A stretch of 64,000 bases of DNA from an uncultured Solobacterium sp. (lineage in GTDB: Bacteria > Bacillota_I > Bacilli_A > Erysipelotrichales > Erysipelotrichaceae), in contig URYK01000007.1 of assembly GCA_900552125.1 (NCBI GenBank), positions 1-64,000 of the forward strand, written 5' to 3'. The first letter of the stretch is position 1; every line of letters starts with the position of its first letter. Of the stretch, positions 51,621 to 62,106 are shown in pieces. The position numbers were made by a program, and so were the translations under genes. The notes beneath the pieces are model-generated. The model was not told the origin of the DNA, did not search any database, and was given only the letters and a program-made list of their open reading frames with translations.

Positions 51621-53099
51621 ATGAATACCACAGAGATTTTAAAGAATATAGCGCAGCGTTGCGGTGGAGATATATACTTAGGGATTGTAGGTCCTGTGCG
51701 TGTTGGCAAATCAACATTTATTAAATCATTTATGGAAAAAGCAGTCATTCCATATGTAAATGATGAATTTGAAAAAACACGGATGATCGATGAACTGCCT
51801 CAGGCAGGAATAGGTAAAACTATTATGACTACAGAACCAAAGTTTGTGCCTAATAATGCTGCTATGATTGAATTTGAAGATGGATTAACTGTAAATGTTA
51901 GATTAGTAGATTGTGTAGGATATGTAATACCTGAAGCAAAGGGATATAAAGATGAAGATGGAATGCGAATGGTTCGAACACCTTGGCATGATGAACCAGT
52001 TCCATTTAATGAAGCTGCTAAAGTAGGTACTCAAAAGGTTATTCAGGATCACTCAACAATTGGTATTGTTGTAACTACAGATGGAAGTATCTCTGATTTA
52101 TCAAGAGAAGCATATATAGAAGCAGAATCAGAAGTTATTGAAGAACTAATTTCAATTGGAAAGCCTTTTATTGTGATTGTTAATAGTGCTGATGTATCAT
52201 CCAATACATGTAAAGGAATAGTAGAAAAGTTAAAAGAAAAATATTCAATACCTGTTCTTCCAATTGCGGCTAATCGTATGAGTGAAGATGATATTCATGA
52301 TTTATTAAGAGAGGCCCTATATGAGTTTCCTGTTTCTGAAATTAACATCAATATGCCAAAATGGATTGCAGTATTACGTGATGATCATTGGCTGAAACAA
52401 AGTTTTCATGCAACTATACAAGATAGTATGGCCTCTGTTGATCGACTAAGAGAAGTAGAAAATATAACAAATATATTAAATGAAAATGAATATATAGAAA
52501 GTAGCAATCTTGCAACAATCGATCCTGGTGAAGGAATTGTACATGTTGACATTACTGTTCGTCCTGATTTATATAATGAAGTAATCAAAGAAATAATAGG
52601 ACATGAAATCAAAGATAAAGCTGAGCTTATTTCTTTAATGCAGGATTATAGTAAAGCAAAGCGTGAATATGATGCTGTAGAAAGTGCTTTAAAAATGGTT
52701 AAACAAACAGGATATGGATTTGCTAGTGCATCTTTACATGATATAGAATTAAGCAAGCCAGAAGTGGTAAAACAGGGAAGCAGATATGGAGTACGATTAA
52801 AAGCTATTGCCCCAAGCATTCATATGATAAAAGTGGATGTTGAAAGTACTTTTGAGCCGATTATTGGTAGTAAGGAACAAAGTGAAGAATTGATTCAATA
52901 TTTATTAAGAAATGATGGAGTAGATGATCAAAGTATATGGGATAGCGATATATTTGGAAGGAAATTATCTGATTTAATTAAAGATGGTTTAAATGTAAAA
53001 TTATCAATGATTCCAGAAGCTGCTAGAGTGCGATTACAGGAAATACTAACCAAGTTAGTGAATAAAGGAAAGGGAAATGTTATAGCTATTGTTTTATAA
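51621..53099 (+). CDS. spoIVA: Stage IV sporulation protein A
   Basis: 492-residue mother-cell ATPase that polymerises on the forespore surface as the base of the spore coat. Walker A GPVRVGKST (about 25-33), TIMTTEPKFVPN (sensor threonine region), Walker B-like VRLVDCVGY and VVTTDGSI, NSADVS and the conserved C-terminus with NKGKGNVIAIVL are all present. ATG 51621 follows AGGGAGGACAAAG. Length equals the Bacillus protein. Single gene followed by the hup promoter. Confidence 0.97.
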   Translation: MNTTEILKNIAQRCGGDIYLGIVGPVRVGKSTFIKSFMEKAVIPYVNDEFEKTRMIDELPQAGIGKTIMTTEPKFVPNNAAMIEFEDGLTVNVRLVDCVGYVIPEAKGYKDEDGMRMVRTPWHDEPVPFNEAAKVGTQKVIQDHSTIGIVVTTDGSISDLSREAYIEAESEVIEELISIGKPFIVIVNSADVSSNTCKGIVEKLKEKYSIPVLPIAANRMSEDDIHDLLREALYEFPVSEININMPKWIAVLRDDHWLKQSFHATIQDSMASVDRLREVENITNILNENEYIESSNLATIDPGEGIVHVDITVRPDLYNEVIKEIIGHEIKDKAELISLMQDYSKAKREYDAVESALKMVKQTGYGFASASLHDIELSKPEVVKQGSRYGVRLKAIAPSIHMIKVDVESTFEPIIGSKEQSEELIQYLLRNDGVDDQSIWDSDIFGRKLSDLIKDGLNVKLSMIPEAARVRLQEILTKLVNKGKGNVIAIVL

Positions 53100-53124
53100 A
53101 ATCACATAATTATCATATGTTTTT

Positions 53125-53153
53125 TTACAATTTGCCGATATATAATTTATAAT
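53125..53153 (+). promoter_or_regulatory. Promoter of hup
   Basis: TTACAA and TATAAT with 17 bp between; leader about 90 nt. Confidence 0.7.
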
Positions 53154-53249
53154 GTCGTAGCTAAGTAGAAACCTTTCGTTTTTTAAAGAAAAATATTGAA
53201 ATATAAGCCTTCAGATGGTATTATATATCTATGTTTGGAGGTAATATAC

Positions 53250-53534
53250 ATGAGTGAAATTTTAAATAAAAAAGCATTAGTTGAAGTAGTTGCAGAGAAA
53301 CTGGAAATGACAAAAAAAGATGCAGCTGTTGCTGTTGAAACTGTATTTGAAGAAATTACAAAAACTTTATCTGAAGGTGGAAAAGTTGATATTTCTGGTT
53401 TTGGTAAATTTGAAATCAGTGAACGTCCTGCACGTATGGGAATCAATCCAGCAACTAAAGAACCTCTTGAAATTGCTGCTTCTAAATCACCAAAATTTAA
53501 AGCTGCAAAAGCATTAAAAGAAGCTGTAAAATAA
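53250..53534 (+). CDS. hup: DNA-binding protein HU
   Basis: 94-residue nucleoid protein that bends DNA as a dimer. The N-terminal helices LNKKALVEVVAEKLEMTKKD are followed by the beta-arm signature GFGKFEISERPARMGINPAT (about 49-68) with the Pro that intercalates in DNA, and a C-terminal FKAAKALKEAV helix. ATG 53250 follows TGGAGGTAATATAC. In Bacillus hbs also follows spoIVA. Perfect terminator downstream. Confidence 0.97.
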   Translation: MSEILNKKALVEVVAEKLEMTKKDAAVAVETVFEEITKTLSEGGKVDISGFGKFEISERPARMGINPATKEPLEIAASKSPKFKAAKALKEAVK

Positions 53535-53552
53535 AACAGAATTTAATTATTA

Positions 53553-53590
53553 GAGATATCTAGTTAATCATATAGATATCTCTTTTATTA
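53553..53590 (+). terminator. Terminator of hup
   Basis: GAGATATCTA (53553-53562) pairs perfectly with TAGATATCTC (53573-53582), then TTTTATTA. Confidence 0.8.
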
Positions 53591-53657
53591 CTATTTTTTT
53601 CGTTTATGAATTTTATCTGAATTTTTATTCTTCATAATATATATTTATAGGTTATTG

Positions 53658-53666
53658 TGGTATAAT
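53658..53666 (+). promoter_or_regulatory. Extended -10 promoter of the zinc protease gene
   Basis: TGGTATAAT is an extended -10 element about 39 bp upstream of the ATG; no clear -35. Confidence 0.45.
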
Positions 53667-53704
53667 ACATAGGAAATATCACTAATTAAGAAAGGATGGA
53701 CATT

Positions 53705-54412
53705 ATGTTAGAAAATACATATCTATCGCAGTATCTTTTATATATTTTAGGATTTATAGTTGTGATGGTAGCACAGTCTCGTGTACAAACTGCTTATCAT
53801 AAATATAAACAGATTCCGAATCAGCATGGTTTAACTGGTGAAACTGTAGCACGTAAGATATTAGACATGAATGGATTAAGTCATATACGAGTAGAAGTTG
53901 CGAATGGAGGCAGTTTATCAGATCATTATGATCCAGTGCATCATGTAGTCCGTCTCTCCCCAGATATATTTTATAATACATCAATTGCTTCATTAAGTGT
54001 AGCTGCACATGAAGTAGGTCATGCTATTCAGCATAAAGAACATTATGGTGCCATTGGTTTACGCAATAGATTACTTCCAATGGCAAATATTGCATCAAGA
54101 TTAGGCTGGGCTGTATTAATTCTAGGTTTATTCTTATTTGCTTCAACTCCAGTCATCTTATATATAGGGATTGCGTTGATCTGTATGATTTTATTATTCC
54201 AAGTGGTAACACTACCTGTTGAGTTCAATGCTAGCTCTCGTGCAGTTAAACAGCTTTCTATGTATGGAATGATGTCAGATAGTGAACGTACTGATGTAAA
54301 AGGAATGCTAAATGCTGCAGCTTTCACATATGTAGCAGCAGTACTATCAACACTAGCACAGATTCTTCGTATTTTATTGATTGTATTGGGAAGAAGAGAT
54401 AGAAATGATTAA
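53705..54412 (+). CDS. Membrane zinc metallopeptidase (YugP family)
   Basis: 235-residue membrane protein of the neutral zinc metallopeptidase 2 (YugP) family. One membrane segment at the N-terminus (about 8-24), the zinc motif VAAHEVGHAIQH (about 102-113) with catalytic Glu, and further hydrophobic segments at about 140-180 and 205-230. LPVEFNASSRAVKQL with its Glu, the third zinc ligand region, is typical. ATG 53705 follows AAAGGATGGACA. Bacillus YugP is uncharacterised, so substrate is unknown; membrane protein quality control is likely. Confidence 0.88.
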   Translation: MLENTYLSQYLLYILGFIVVMVAQSRVQTAYHKYKQIPNQHGLTGETVARKILDMNGLSHIRVEVANGGSLSDHYDPVHHVVRLSPDIFYNTSIASLSVAAHEVGHAIQHKEHYGAIGLRNRLLPMANIASRLGWAVLILGLFLFASTPVILYIGIALICMILLFQVVTLPVEFNASSRAVKQLSMYGMMSDSERTDVKGMLNAAAFTYVAAVLSTLAQILRILLIVLGRRDRND

Positions 54413-54429
54413 GACCTTAGGGTCTTTTT
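54411..54429 (+). terminator. Terminator of the zinc protease gene
   Basis: AAGACC/GGTCTT stem (54411-54416 with 54421-54426) overlapping the stop, then seven T. Confidence 0.7.
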
Positions 54430-54559
54430 TTAGGCTCATTTTTATTGTAAACTTTTAAAAAATCTTTAACAAATGTTGCATATTATCCTTCATAGTGTTA
54501 TGGTAAGTGTAGAAAGGTGGTAATACACGCATCAATTTTAGCGAAATGGAGGGATAAAA

Positions 54560-54856
54560 ATGACAACTATTAAAGAAATTAATGTATGTGGAACAGACTG
54601 TAATGCGTGCAATCATTACCATGATACATGTTCTGGCTGCAAGGAAACCAATGGTACACCATTCTGGATTTCAACGATTAAGATAGATGTATGCAAAATT
54701 TATCATTGCTGTAATCACATTAAGCATTTAAAACACTGTGGCAATTGCCATGACTTACCATGTGAATATTATGAACTGCAGGATCCAGCAAAGAGCAATG
54801 AAGAGAATCAAAAAGCATTTTTGGAGCAGATGAAGAATCTGAGTGAGATGGAGTAA
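54560..54856 (+). CDS. Cysteine-rich DUF3795 protein
   Basis: 98-residue cytoplasmic protein with eleven cysteines, matching the DUF3795 pattern: CGTDCNACNHYHDTCSGC at residues 10-27, CKIYHCC at about 45-51, then CGNCHDLPCEYY. The paired CxxC groups suggest binding of zinc or an iron-sulfur cluster. Function is unknown. ATG 54560 follows GGAGGGATAAAA. It stands alone with its own terminator between the protease gene and deoC. Confidence 0.82.
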   Translation: MTTIKEINVCGTDCNACNHYHDTCSGCKETNGTPFWISTIKIDVCKIYHCCNHIKHLKHCGNCHDLPCEYYELQDPAKSNEENQKAFLEQMKNLSEME

Positions 54857-54870
54857 TCCATCTTTTTTAA
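54846..54870 (+). terminator. Terminator of the DUF3795 gene
   Basis: AGATGGA (54846-54852) pairs with TCCATCT (54857-54863) across the stop codon, then T residues. Confidence 0.75.
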
Positions 54871-55008
54871 TTAATTATAGAAATATTTTTATACAACAGA
54901 ATTATACAATTTCATTCATTTAAAACTATAAAATTAAACAGATTAATTTATTTTGTGTTTTTATTTTTATAATTTATTTCATTTTTGTTTGTTTATGTTT
55001 GTTTTTGC

Positions 55009-55037
55009 TTGATTTATGAATAAATCGTGTATATAAT
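55009..55037 (+). promoter_or_regulatory. deoC promoter with palindrome in the spacer
   Basis: TTGATT and TATAAT with 17 bp between. GATTTA-tgaa-TAAATC (55011-55026) is a palindrome lying over the -35 and spacer, a likely repressor site. A hairpin CTCCA/TGGAG (55056-55068) follows in the leader just before the Shine-Dalgarno. The preceding 100 bases are very T-rich. Confidence 0.6.
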
Positions 55038-55084
55038 GATATCGTAAAGAAAGGGCTCCATAGTGGAGATAAAAGGTGATTATA

Positions 55085-55816
55085 ATGAAACCAGCTAAAA
55101 AAGCAAGTGAAATGACAGTAAAAGAATTAGCAAAGTACATCGACTACTCGGTATTAAAGCCAGAATTCACTGAAGAAGAAATTGTTGCACTAACAAAAGA
55201 TGGGGTTAATTTAGGATGTGCTACAATTTGTATTAATCCAGGTTATATAGATTTATGTGAACCATATGTTAGAGGCAGCGATACAATGTTATGTCCTGTT
55301 TGTGATTTTCCTTTTGGAACTAGTTCTACTGAATCAAAAGTAAAACAAATTGAACTTGTCGCAAAATATGATACTGTTAAGGAAGTAGATATTGTTGCTA
55401 ATTTTGGTATGATTCGTTCTGGAAAATATGATGAAGTTACAAAAGACCTTAAAGCATGTGCTGATGCCGCCCATAAATATGGTAGAGAGATTAAAGCAAT
55501 TTTTGAAACTGATGCATTAAATGAGGAACAAATTCGTAAAACATGTAAATGCTGCATAGACGCAGGAATTGATTTTGTAAAAACTAGTACAGGTTTCTTA
55601 ACTGGTTTCGAATTACATGGAGCTACTCCAGAAGTAATAAAAATCATGATGGAAGAAGTTGATGGAAAATGTAAAATTAAAGGTAGCGGATGCATTCGTA
55701 CAAGAGAACATTTCTTACAGTTGATCGATATGGGAATTGATCGTATGGGTGTTGGTTACAAATCTGTTCCAGTTGTCTTAGGATTAGATAATAAAACTTC
55801 TGCGGTTAACAAATAA
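55085..55816 (+). CDS. deoC: Deoxyribose-phosphate aldolase
   Basis: 243-residue class I aldolase cleaving deoxyribose 5-phosphate into acetaldehyde and glyceraldehyde 3-phosphate for nucleoside catabolism. The Schiff-base lysine is Lys166 in DFVKTSTGF; the second active Lys lies in KIKGSGCIRT. N-terminal YIDYSVLKPEFTEEEI is typical (DHT/DYS-L-KP). ATG 55085 follows AAAGGTGATTAT; it is not the first ATG-like codon of the frame but the only one with a Shine-Dalgarno. Other deo genes are not adjacent, though cdd is in this window. Confidence 0.95.
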   Translation: MKPAKKASEMTVKELAKYIDYSVLKPEFTEEEIVALTKDGVNLGCATICINPGYIDLCEPYVRGSDTMLCPVCDFPFGTSSTESKVKQIELVAKYDTVKEVDIVANFGMIRSGKYDEVTKDLKACADAAHKYGREIKAIFETDALNEEQIRKTCKCCIDAGIDFVKTSTGFLTGFELHGATPEVIKIMMEEVDGKCKIKGSGCIRTREHFLQLIDMGIDRMGVGYKSVPVVLGLDNKTSAVNK

Positions 55817-55854
55817 TAAACTAATTTATATTTGATTTTACTTAACGTAGTATT

Positions 55855-55895
55855 AAAAAGTCTGCATCTCTTATAATAAGAATGCAGACTTTTAT
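55855..55895 (+). terminator. Terminator of deoC
   Basis: A long stem, AAAAGTCTGCAT (about 55856-55867) with ATGCAGACTTTT (about 55882-55893), encloses a second stem CTTAT/ATAAG. Confidence 0.8.
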
Positions 55896-56033
55896 TTGAA
55901 TATATTTTACTTCGCATAATGTAGATTATGTAATTTTGTATTTTGTTAAATAATTAATCCAATAAATAAAGACGTCGAACATATCAAAAATATCTGCTAC
56001 AAAATAACTGACATATAATAAAACTATATAAAC

Positions 56034-56064
56034 AGAAAAACAACCAATTAAGGCTGTTTTTTAT
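56034..56064. terminator. Terminator of murT-gatD
   Basis: On the minus strand AACAGCC/GGTTGTT (56052-56058 with 56039-56045) is followed by T residues; a T-run on the plus side makes it usable both ways. Confidence 0.65.
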
Positions 56065-56801
56065 TATAAGTGAAGACGTTTCAGTATAGCTTCTTTTGCT
56101 TTCTCTTCTAATATATCATCAAGTGGAGTTAAATCAGAAAAAGATAAATCTTTATTTCGTTTCTTTAAACTTTTATAGATTACAAAATCTACTACTTCAG
56201 GATTTTTTGGAAATAAAGGTCCATGCATATAAGTTCCTAATACCTGTCCATTATAAAAACCTTCATATCCTGCATCGAAACTATTACCGTAGCCACTTAG
56301 TACTTTACCTAATGGCTTATCAACATTGTATGTCTGTCCACCATGATTTTCAAATCCTACTGCAGTAATATTTTGCCCATCTAAGTTACATTCAATCGCA
56401 ATGTTTCCAATACATCTAGTTCCATTACTTCCTGTATCTGTATAATAATCAAAGAATTTTAAACCTTCGATTTTTTCATTATCCGCATTAATGTAATATT
56501 GACCAAATAATTGATATCCGCCACAGATTAATAAAATGAAAGTCCCCTGCTCTATTGCTTGTCTGATATTATCTCTTCTAGAAAGTAAATCCTGGATAAG
56601 CATCATCTGTTCCTTATCAGCGCCGCCACCTAGAAATAATAAATCGTATTCTGTTAGATCAGCCTGATCACCAATCGATAAGGTATCTATCGTAACTGCT
56701 ATATTACGATCCTCACAACGTTTTTTTAATACCATCATATTACCTTTATCTCCATAAAGATCCATAATATCATGATACATCCAGCATACTTTTAAATCCA
56801 T
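56064..56801 (-). CDS. gatD: Lipid II isoglutaminyl synthase, glutaminase subunit GatD
   Basis: 245-residue class I glutamine amidotransferase that supplies ammonia to MurT for amidation of D-Glu in lipid II. Nucleophile Cys93 lies in LLICGGYQLFG; catalytic His193 in TYMHGPLFPKNPE; the oxyanion strand LFLGGGADKEQ is clear. ATG 56801 is one base after the murT stop region (minus strand), so the pair is an operon as in Staphylococcus. No other enzymes of wall amidation are adjacent. Confidence 0.94.
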   Translation of the reverse strand: MDLKVCWMYHDIMDLYGDKGNMMVLKKRCEDRNIAVTIDTLSIGDQADLTEYDLLFLGGGADKEQMMLIQDLLSRRDNIRQAIEQGTFILLICGGYQLFGQYYINADNEKIEGLKFFDYYTDTGSNGTRCIGNIAIECNLDGQNITAVGFENHGGQTYNVDKPLGKVLSGYGNSFDAGYEGFYNGQVLGTYMHGPLFPKNPEVVDFVIYKSLKKRNKDLSFSDLTPLDDILEEKAKEAILKRLHL

Positions 56802-56802
56802 A

Positions 56803-58137
56803 TTAAGCTTCCCCTTTCCAGGATTCTACTCCTTGATTTAATAATAGGTTTCTTGTTGGCTGCAGCGCAGTATACGTCGCAATTGCATACATTGTACAAT
56901 TTGATTTCAGTAAAGAAGCTACTGCATCTTTTAAATCTTCCTGTACTTCAATTTCTTCTTTATAGCCACCATATTTTAAGCGTAGTGCCATATCATAACA
57001 GCGAGTACCGGATACAATAATATGCTGTGTGGAATCCATCATTAATTTTTCAAAGAAAGTATCATAAATCCAAGATACGTCAGTACCATCTTGAGCATGA
57101 TCATTTAACACAATTAATATAGTTTTATCACTGTGGTCTTCTTCAATTACTTTCATTACTTCATTAGCACCTGTTGGATTCTTAACTAAGTTTAAAATAC
57201 ATTTATGATTATGATATGCAAATGTTTCATTTCTTCCATCAGGTACTTTAATAGTTAAGAATGCTTTTTCTGCATACCTTGGATCAATTGAAAACTGTTT
57301 TGTGATTGCTAAGACTGCCATGCAGTTATACATCGTATATAAACCGCCTTGTGGTGCATGATATTCTTTATCATTATATGTAAAGGAACGTTTAGCAATA
57401 CTTGATACAGTACCTACAACATCTAATACCGGTGTTTTAAAACCACAAGAATCACAATAAAAATCACCAATATGAGAATATTGATAAAAATGATAAGAAA
57501 GACGCTTTCCACATCTAGGACAGAATTTTCCTTCACTAGCTTCTTGTGTCTGTTCCATGCTAGTTTCACATCGATTCATTCCAAAACTAATTACAGAAGC
57601 TTTTTTAGCAGCATCCTGTAAACGCATAACATTTGGGTCATTGCCATTTAAAACAAGAGTACCATCAAAATCTTGAATAGCTGTTTCCACCTTTACAATT
57701 AGCTGTTCCATTTCTCTAGCTCTATCTAGCTGATCACGAAAGAAATTTGTCACAACAAGTGAATCAGGTTTTAGATTTTTTATGATAAAAGGAATTGTTA
57801 ATTCATCAACTTCAAGCACAATTGCATCCGCTTTTACTTTTTTGAAAATTGATGTATGCATTAATAATGCAGTTGTTATTCCTTCTTTTAAATTATCTCC
57901 TTTTTTATTATTTATAACAAATTTTCCACTTTGTTCCAACATTGCCGCTATCATATTACTAGTTGATGTTTTACCATTTGTTCCAGTTACTAAAATTAAT
58001 GGACAATCAATATGTAGTTTTTGTAGTATATTAGGACATATTTTTAAACCAATCTGTCCAGGAAGAGAACCGCCTCGATGTACCAGCTGTAACAATCTGC
58101 CTGCCAGCTTAGTTATAAATATAGCTAGTGTTGTCAT
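56803..58137 (-). CDS. murT: Lipid II isoglutaminyl synthase, Mur-ligase subunit MurT
   Basis: 444-residue Mur-ligase homologue that amidates the alpha-carboxyl of D-Glu of lipid II with ATP. ATP-binding TGTNGKTSTS (51-60), VLNGNDPNVMRL, and a zinc ribbon inserted in the central domain with CPRCGKRL and FYCDSCG cysteines, then the C-terminal DUF1727 part with LVKNPTGANEV and LNDHAQDGTDVSWIYD. ATG 58137 follows AGGAGGCTTTT. Divergent from purC, each with its own promoter. Confidence 0.95.
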   Translation of the reverse strand: MTTLAIFITKLAGRLLQLVHRGGSLPGQIGLKICPNILQKLHIDCPLILVTGTNGKTSTSNMIAAMLEQSGKFVINNKKGDNLKEGITTALLMHTSIFKKVKADAIVLEVDELTIPFIIKNLKPDSLVVTNFFRDQLDRAREMEQLIVKVETAIQDFDGTLVLNGNDPNVMRLQDAAKKASVISFGMNRCETSMEQTQEASEGKFCPRCGKRLSYHFYQYSHIGDFYCDSCGFKTPVLDVVGTVSSIAKRSFTYNDKEYHAPQGGLYTMYNCMAVLAITKQFSIDPRYAEKAFLTIKVPDGRNETFAYHNHKCILNLVKNPTGANEVMKVIEEDHSDKTILIVLNDHAQDGTDVSWIYDTFFEKLMMDSTQHIIVSGTRCYDMALRLKYGGYKEEIEVQEDLKDAVASLLKSNCTMYAIATYTALQPTRNLLLNQGVESWKGEA

Positions 58138-58187
58138 ATAAAAGCCTCCTATGGTATCTATGTATAGTTCTTTACAAACACCTCTAT

Positions 58188-58216
58188 ATTATACAGGAAA
58201 ATACAATTGAATTGAA
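58188..58216 (-). promoter_or_regulatory. Promoter of murT-gatD
   Basis: On the minus strand TTCAAT and TATAAT are 17 bp apart, 50 bp upstream of the murT start. Confidence 0.6.
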
Positions 58217-58257
58217 GTTTTTCATTTGAAAATTCTTTTCAAATATTTCTCACATTC

Positions 58258-58286
58258 TTGACTTGCAACATACCCTGCCCTATAAT
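58258..58286 (+). promoter_or_regulatory. Promoter of purC-purB
   Basis: TTGACT and TATAAT with 17 bp between. The leader contains an 8-bp hairpin TAAGAAAT/ATTTCTTA (58294-58301 with 58317-58324) and a small palindrome AGTAA-TTG-TTACT (58331-58343) before the Shine-Dalgarno; either could be regulatory. Confidence 0.75.
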
Positions 58287-58362
58287 TATAAGGTAAGAAA
58301 TTTAGCTAATATAATAATTTCTTATTTAAGAGTAATTGTTACTAACAGGAGGAAAGAACAAA

Positions 58363-59067
58363 ATGAAAGAGTTAGAAATGCTGTATGAAGGAAAAGCAAA
58401 AAAGGTATTTGCGACAGATGATCCAAATCTTGTAATCGTTGACTATAAAGACGATGCAACGGCATTTAATGGTTTAAAAAAGGGAACAATCGTAGGAAAA
58501 GGTGTTGTCAATAATAAGATGACAAACTTCTTGTTTAAAAAGCTGGAAGAAAAAGGAATTCCTACACATTTTGTAGAAGAACTAGATGATCGTAGAACAT
58601 TAGTAAAAAAAGTTGAAATTGTACCTCTAGAAGTTATCATTCGTAATAAGGTTGCAGGAAGTTTTGCGAAACGTATGGGACTAGAAGAAGGGATGGAATT
58701 AAAATGCCCTATTCTTGAATTCAGCTATAAAAATGATGATTTAGGAGATCCTATGATCAATGATTATATGGCTTTAGCTGTAGGTATTTCTACAAAAGAA
58801 GAAATTGACACAATTACAAAAATGGCATTTGCGGTAAATGAAGAATTAAAGAAGATTTTCGCAGATGTAGATATTGAATTAATTGACTTTAAACTTGAAT
58901 TCGGTCGTTTCCAGGGAGGAATTGTATTAGCTGATGAAATCTCTCCAGATACTTGCCGTTTCTGGGATATTCATACACATGATCATTTAGATAAAGATCG
59001 TTTTAGAAGAGATCTTGGTAATGTAGAAGATGCATACCAGGAAGTATATCATCGTCTTGGAATCTAA
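58363..59067 (+). CDS. purC: SAICAR synthetase
   Basis: 234-residue enzyme of purine synthesis joining CAIR and aspartate with ATP. Signatures: [12 protein letters not shown] near the start, [36 protein letters not shown], and [33 protein letters not shown] 58363 follows ACAGGAGGAAAGAA. purB follows 27 bp later. Other pur genes of the IMP branch are not in the window, so here purC is grouped with the AMP branch enzyme it shares chemistry with. Confidence 0.96.
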   Translation: MKELEMLYEGKAKKVFATDDPNLVIVDYKDDATAFNGLKKGTIVGKGVVNNKMTNFLFKKLEEKGIPTHFVEELDDRRTLVKKVEIVPLEVIIRNKVAGSFAKRMGLEEGMELKCPILEFSYKNDDLGDPMINDYMALAVGISTKEEIDTITKMAFAVNEELKKIFADVDIELIDFKLEFGRFQGGIVLADEISPDTCRFWDIHTHDHLDKDRFRRDLGNVEDAYQEVYHRLGI

Positions 59068-59094
59068 AATAGTAAGAAGAAAGGATGTTTTCAG

Positions 59095-60525
59095 ATGAAC
59101 GATAGATATGTAAGTCCACTAGGACAGCGCTATGCCAGCAAAGAAATGCAAAGTATTTTCTCTAATGATAAAAAATTTAAAACATGGAGAAAATTATGGA
59201 TTGCTCTTGCGGAAAGTGAAAAAGAATTGGGATTAGATATTACACAGGAACAAATTGATGAATTAAAGGCACATGCTGAAGATATCAATTATGATGTCGC
59301 AAAAGAAAGAGAAAAAATTGTACGACATGATGTTATGAGTCATGTATATGCTTATGGTCAGCAGTGTCCAAACGCAAAAGGAATCATTCACCTGGGAGCT
59401 ACTTCTTGCTTTGTAGGAGATAACACTGATTTAATAGTAATGTACGAAGCACTAGATTTAGTGAAAAAGAAAATCGTAAATGTTCTAGCAGAACTTGAAA
59501 AATTCGCGTTAGAGTATAAAGATTTACCTGTTCTAGCATTTACCCATTTTCAGCCTGCACAGCCTACTACTTTAGGTAAGCGTGCTGCAATCTGGGCACA
59601 GGATTTGTTAATGGATTACGAAGATGTTTGTTATTTATTAGAAAACAAAAAATTACGTGGATGTAAAGGTACTACTGGTACACAAGCTAGCTTTATGGAA
59701 TTATTTGACAATGATGAAGAAAAAGTAAAACAGCTTGATCAGTTAGTTGCTAATAAAATGGGATATGAAAAATCTTATCCAGTCAGCACTCAAACATATT
59801 CACGTAAAGTAGATTCTCGTATTCTAAACGTGTTAAGTTCTATTGCACAGAGTGCACATAAATTCTCTAATGATATTCGTTTGCTTCAAAATTTAAAAGA
59901 AGTGGAAGAACCTTTTGAAAAAGGGCAAATTGGTTCAAGTGCTATGGCATATAAGAGAAACCCAATGCGTAGTGAACGTATGGCTTCCCTAGCAAATTAT
60001 GTTATTGTAGATTCTTTAAATCCTGCAATTACAGCTGCTACACAATGGTTTGAAAGAACACTAGATGATTCCGCAAATAAAAGAATCAGCATTCCAGAAG
60101 CTTTCTTAGCTATAGATGGTATCTTAGATTTATATTTAAATATTACTGATGGATTAGTAGTTTACCCTAAAGTAATTGAATCTCATTTAATGAAAGAACT
60201 TCCATTCATGGCGACTGAAATGATTCTTATGGATGCTGTAAAAGCTGGTGGAGATCGTCAGGAATTACATGAACATATTCGTGTTCATTCAATGGCTGCA
60301 GGTAAAGTAGTAAAAGAAGAAGGAAAAGACAATGACTTGTTAGAACGTATTGCTAATGATGATATGTTCCCTATGAATATGGAAGAATTACAATCAATCA
60401 TGTCCCCTAAAAACTTCGTAGGACGTGCTCCAAGTCAAACTGTTGAATTCTTTAAGGAACATATCGATCCGATATTAGAAACTGAAAAAGATTCTCTAGG
60501 ACTACACGCAGATATAAATGTATAA
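59095..60525 (+). CDS. purB: Adenylosuccinate lyase
   Basis: 476-residue lyase acting twice in purine synthesis, on SAICAR (PurC product) and on adenylosuccinate (PurA product), releasing fumarate. The superfamily signature GSSAMAYKRNPMRSERM (about 280-296) with the catalytic flexible loop is intact, as are HLGATSCFVGDNTDL and TCGTQASF-like TTGTQASF. ATG 59095 follows AGAAAGGATG. It faces purA across two terminators. The length is typical of the longer PurB group. Confidence 0.95.
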   Translation: MNDRYVSPLGQRYASKEMQSIFSNDKKFKTWRKLWIALAESEKELGLDITQEQIDELKAHAEDINYDVAKEREKIVRHDVMSHVYAYGQQCPNAKGIIHLGATSCFVGDNTDLIVMYEALDLVKKKIVNVLAELEKFALEYKDLPVLAFTHFQPAQPTTLGKRAAIWAQDLLMDYEDVCYLLENKKLRGCKGTTGTQASFMELFDNDEEKVKQLDQLVANKMGYEKSYPVSTQTYSRKVDSRILNVLSSIAQSAHKFSNDIRLLQNLKEVEEPFEKGQIGSSAMAYKRNPMRSERMASLANYVIVDSLNPAITAATQWFERTLDDSANKRISIPEAFLAIDGILDLYLNITDGLVVYPKVIESHLMKELPFMATEMILMDAVKAGGDRQELHEHIRVHSMAAGKVVKEEGKDNDLLERIANDDMFPMNMEELQSIMSPKNFVGRAPSQTVEFFKEHIDPILETEKDSLGLHADINV

Positions 60526-60533
60526 TACATATA

Positions 60534-60568
60534 AAAGTGATAGCTTTGTTGGGCTATCGCTTTTTTTA
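60534..60568 (+). terminator. Terminator of purC-purB
   Basis: AAAGTGATAGC (60534-60544) pairs with GCTATCGCTTT (60553-60563), one G-T pair, then T residues. Confidence 0.8.
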
Positions 60569-60594
60569 TGCTTCATAATAATAGATTTATAAAT

Positions 60595-60626
60595 ATGAAA
60601 AAGCATATGCAATTAAACATATGCTT
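60595..60626 (-). terminator. Terminator of purA
   Basis: AAGCATATG/CATATGCTT (60601-60609 with 60618-60626) perfect 9-bp stem followed on the minus strand by TTT. Confidence 0.75.
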
Positions 60627-60633
60627 CATATCT

Positions 60634-61941
<1,308 letters not shown>

Positions 61942-62065
61942 TCAAAGCAGTATGAATTGAGATCAAAAAATCCTAGAATATTATAGCAGATAATATGTAA
62001 AAAATAAATATCGAATTTACTGAAAATCATTTTCATTACTATAAATTATTTATTGGAAAGCATAT

Positions 62066-62097
62066 AAAACAAAGAGATCTTGCATTTCTACAAGATC
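62066..62097 (-). terminator. Terminator of mrp
   Basis: GATCTTG/CAAGATC (minus strand; plus 62091-62097 and 62076-62082) followed by T-rich sequence. Confidence 0.7.
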
Positions 62098-62106
62098 CTT
62101 ATATTG

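Noticed and set aside
55243..55695. 150-codon open frame on the minus strand opposite deoC
   Set aside because: Shadow of deoC; no ribosome binding site and no protein-like features.
60534..60626. Two successive palindromes as a repeat element between purB and purA
   Set aside because: Each fits an ordinary terminator for one of the two convergent genes, with T-runs on the expected strands.
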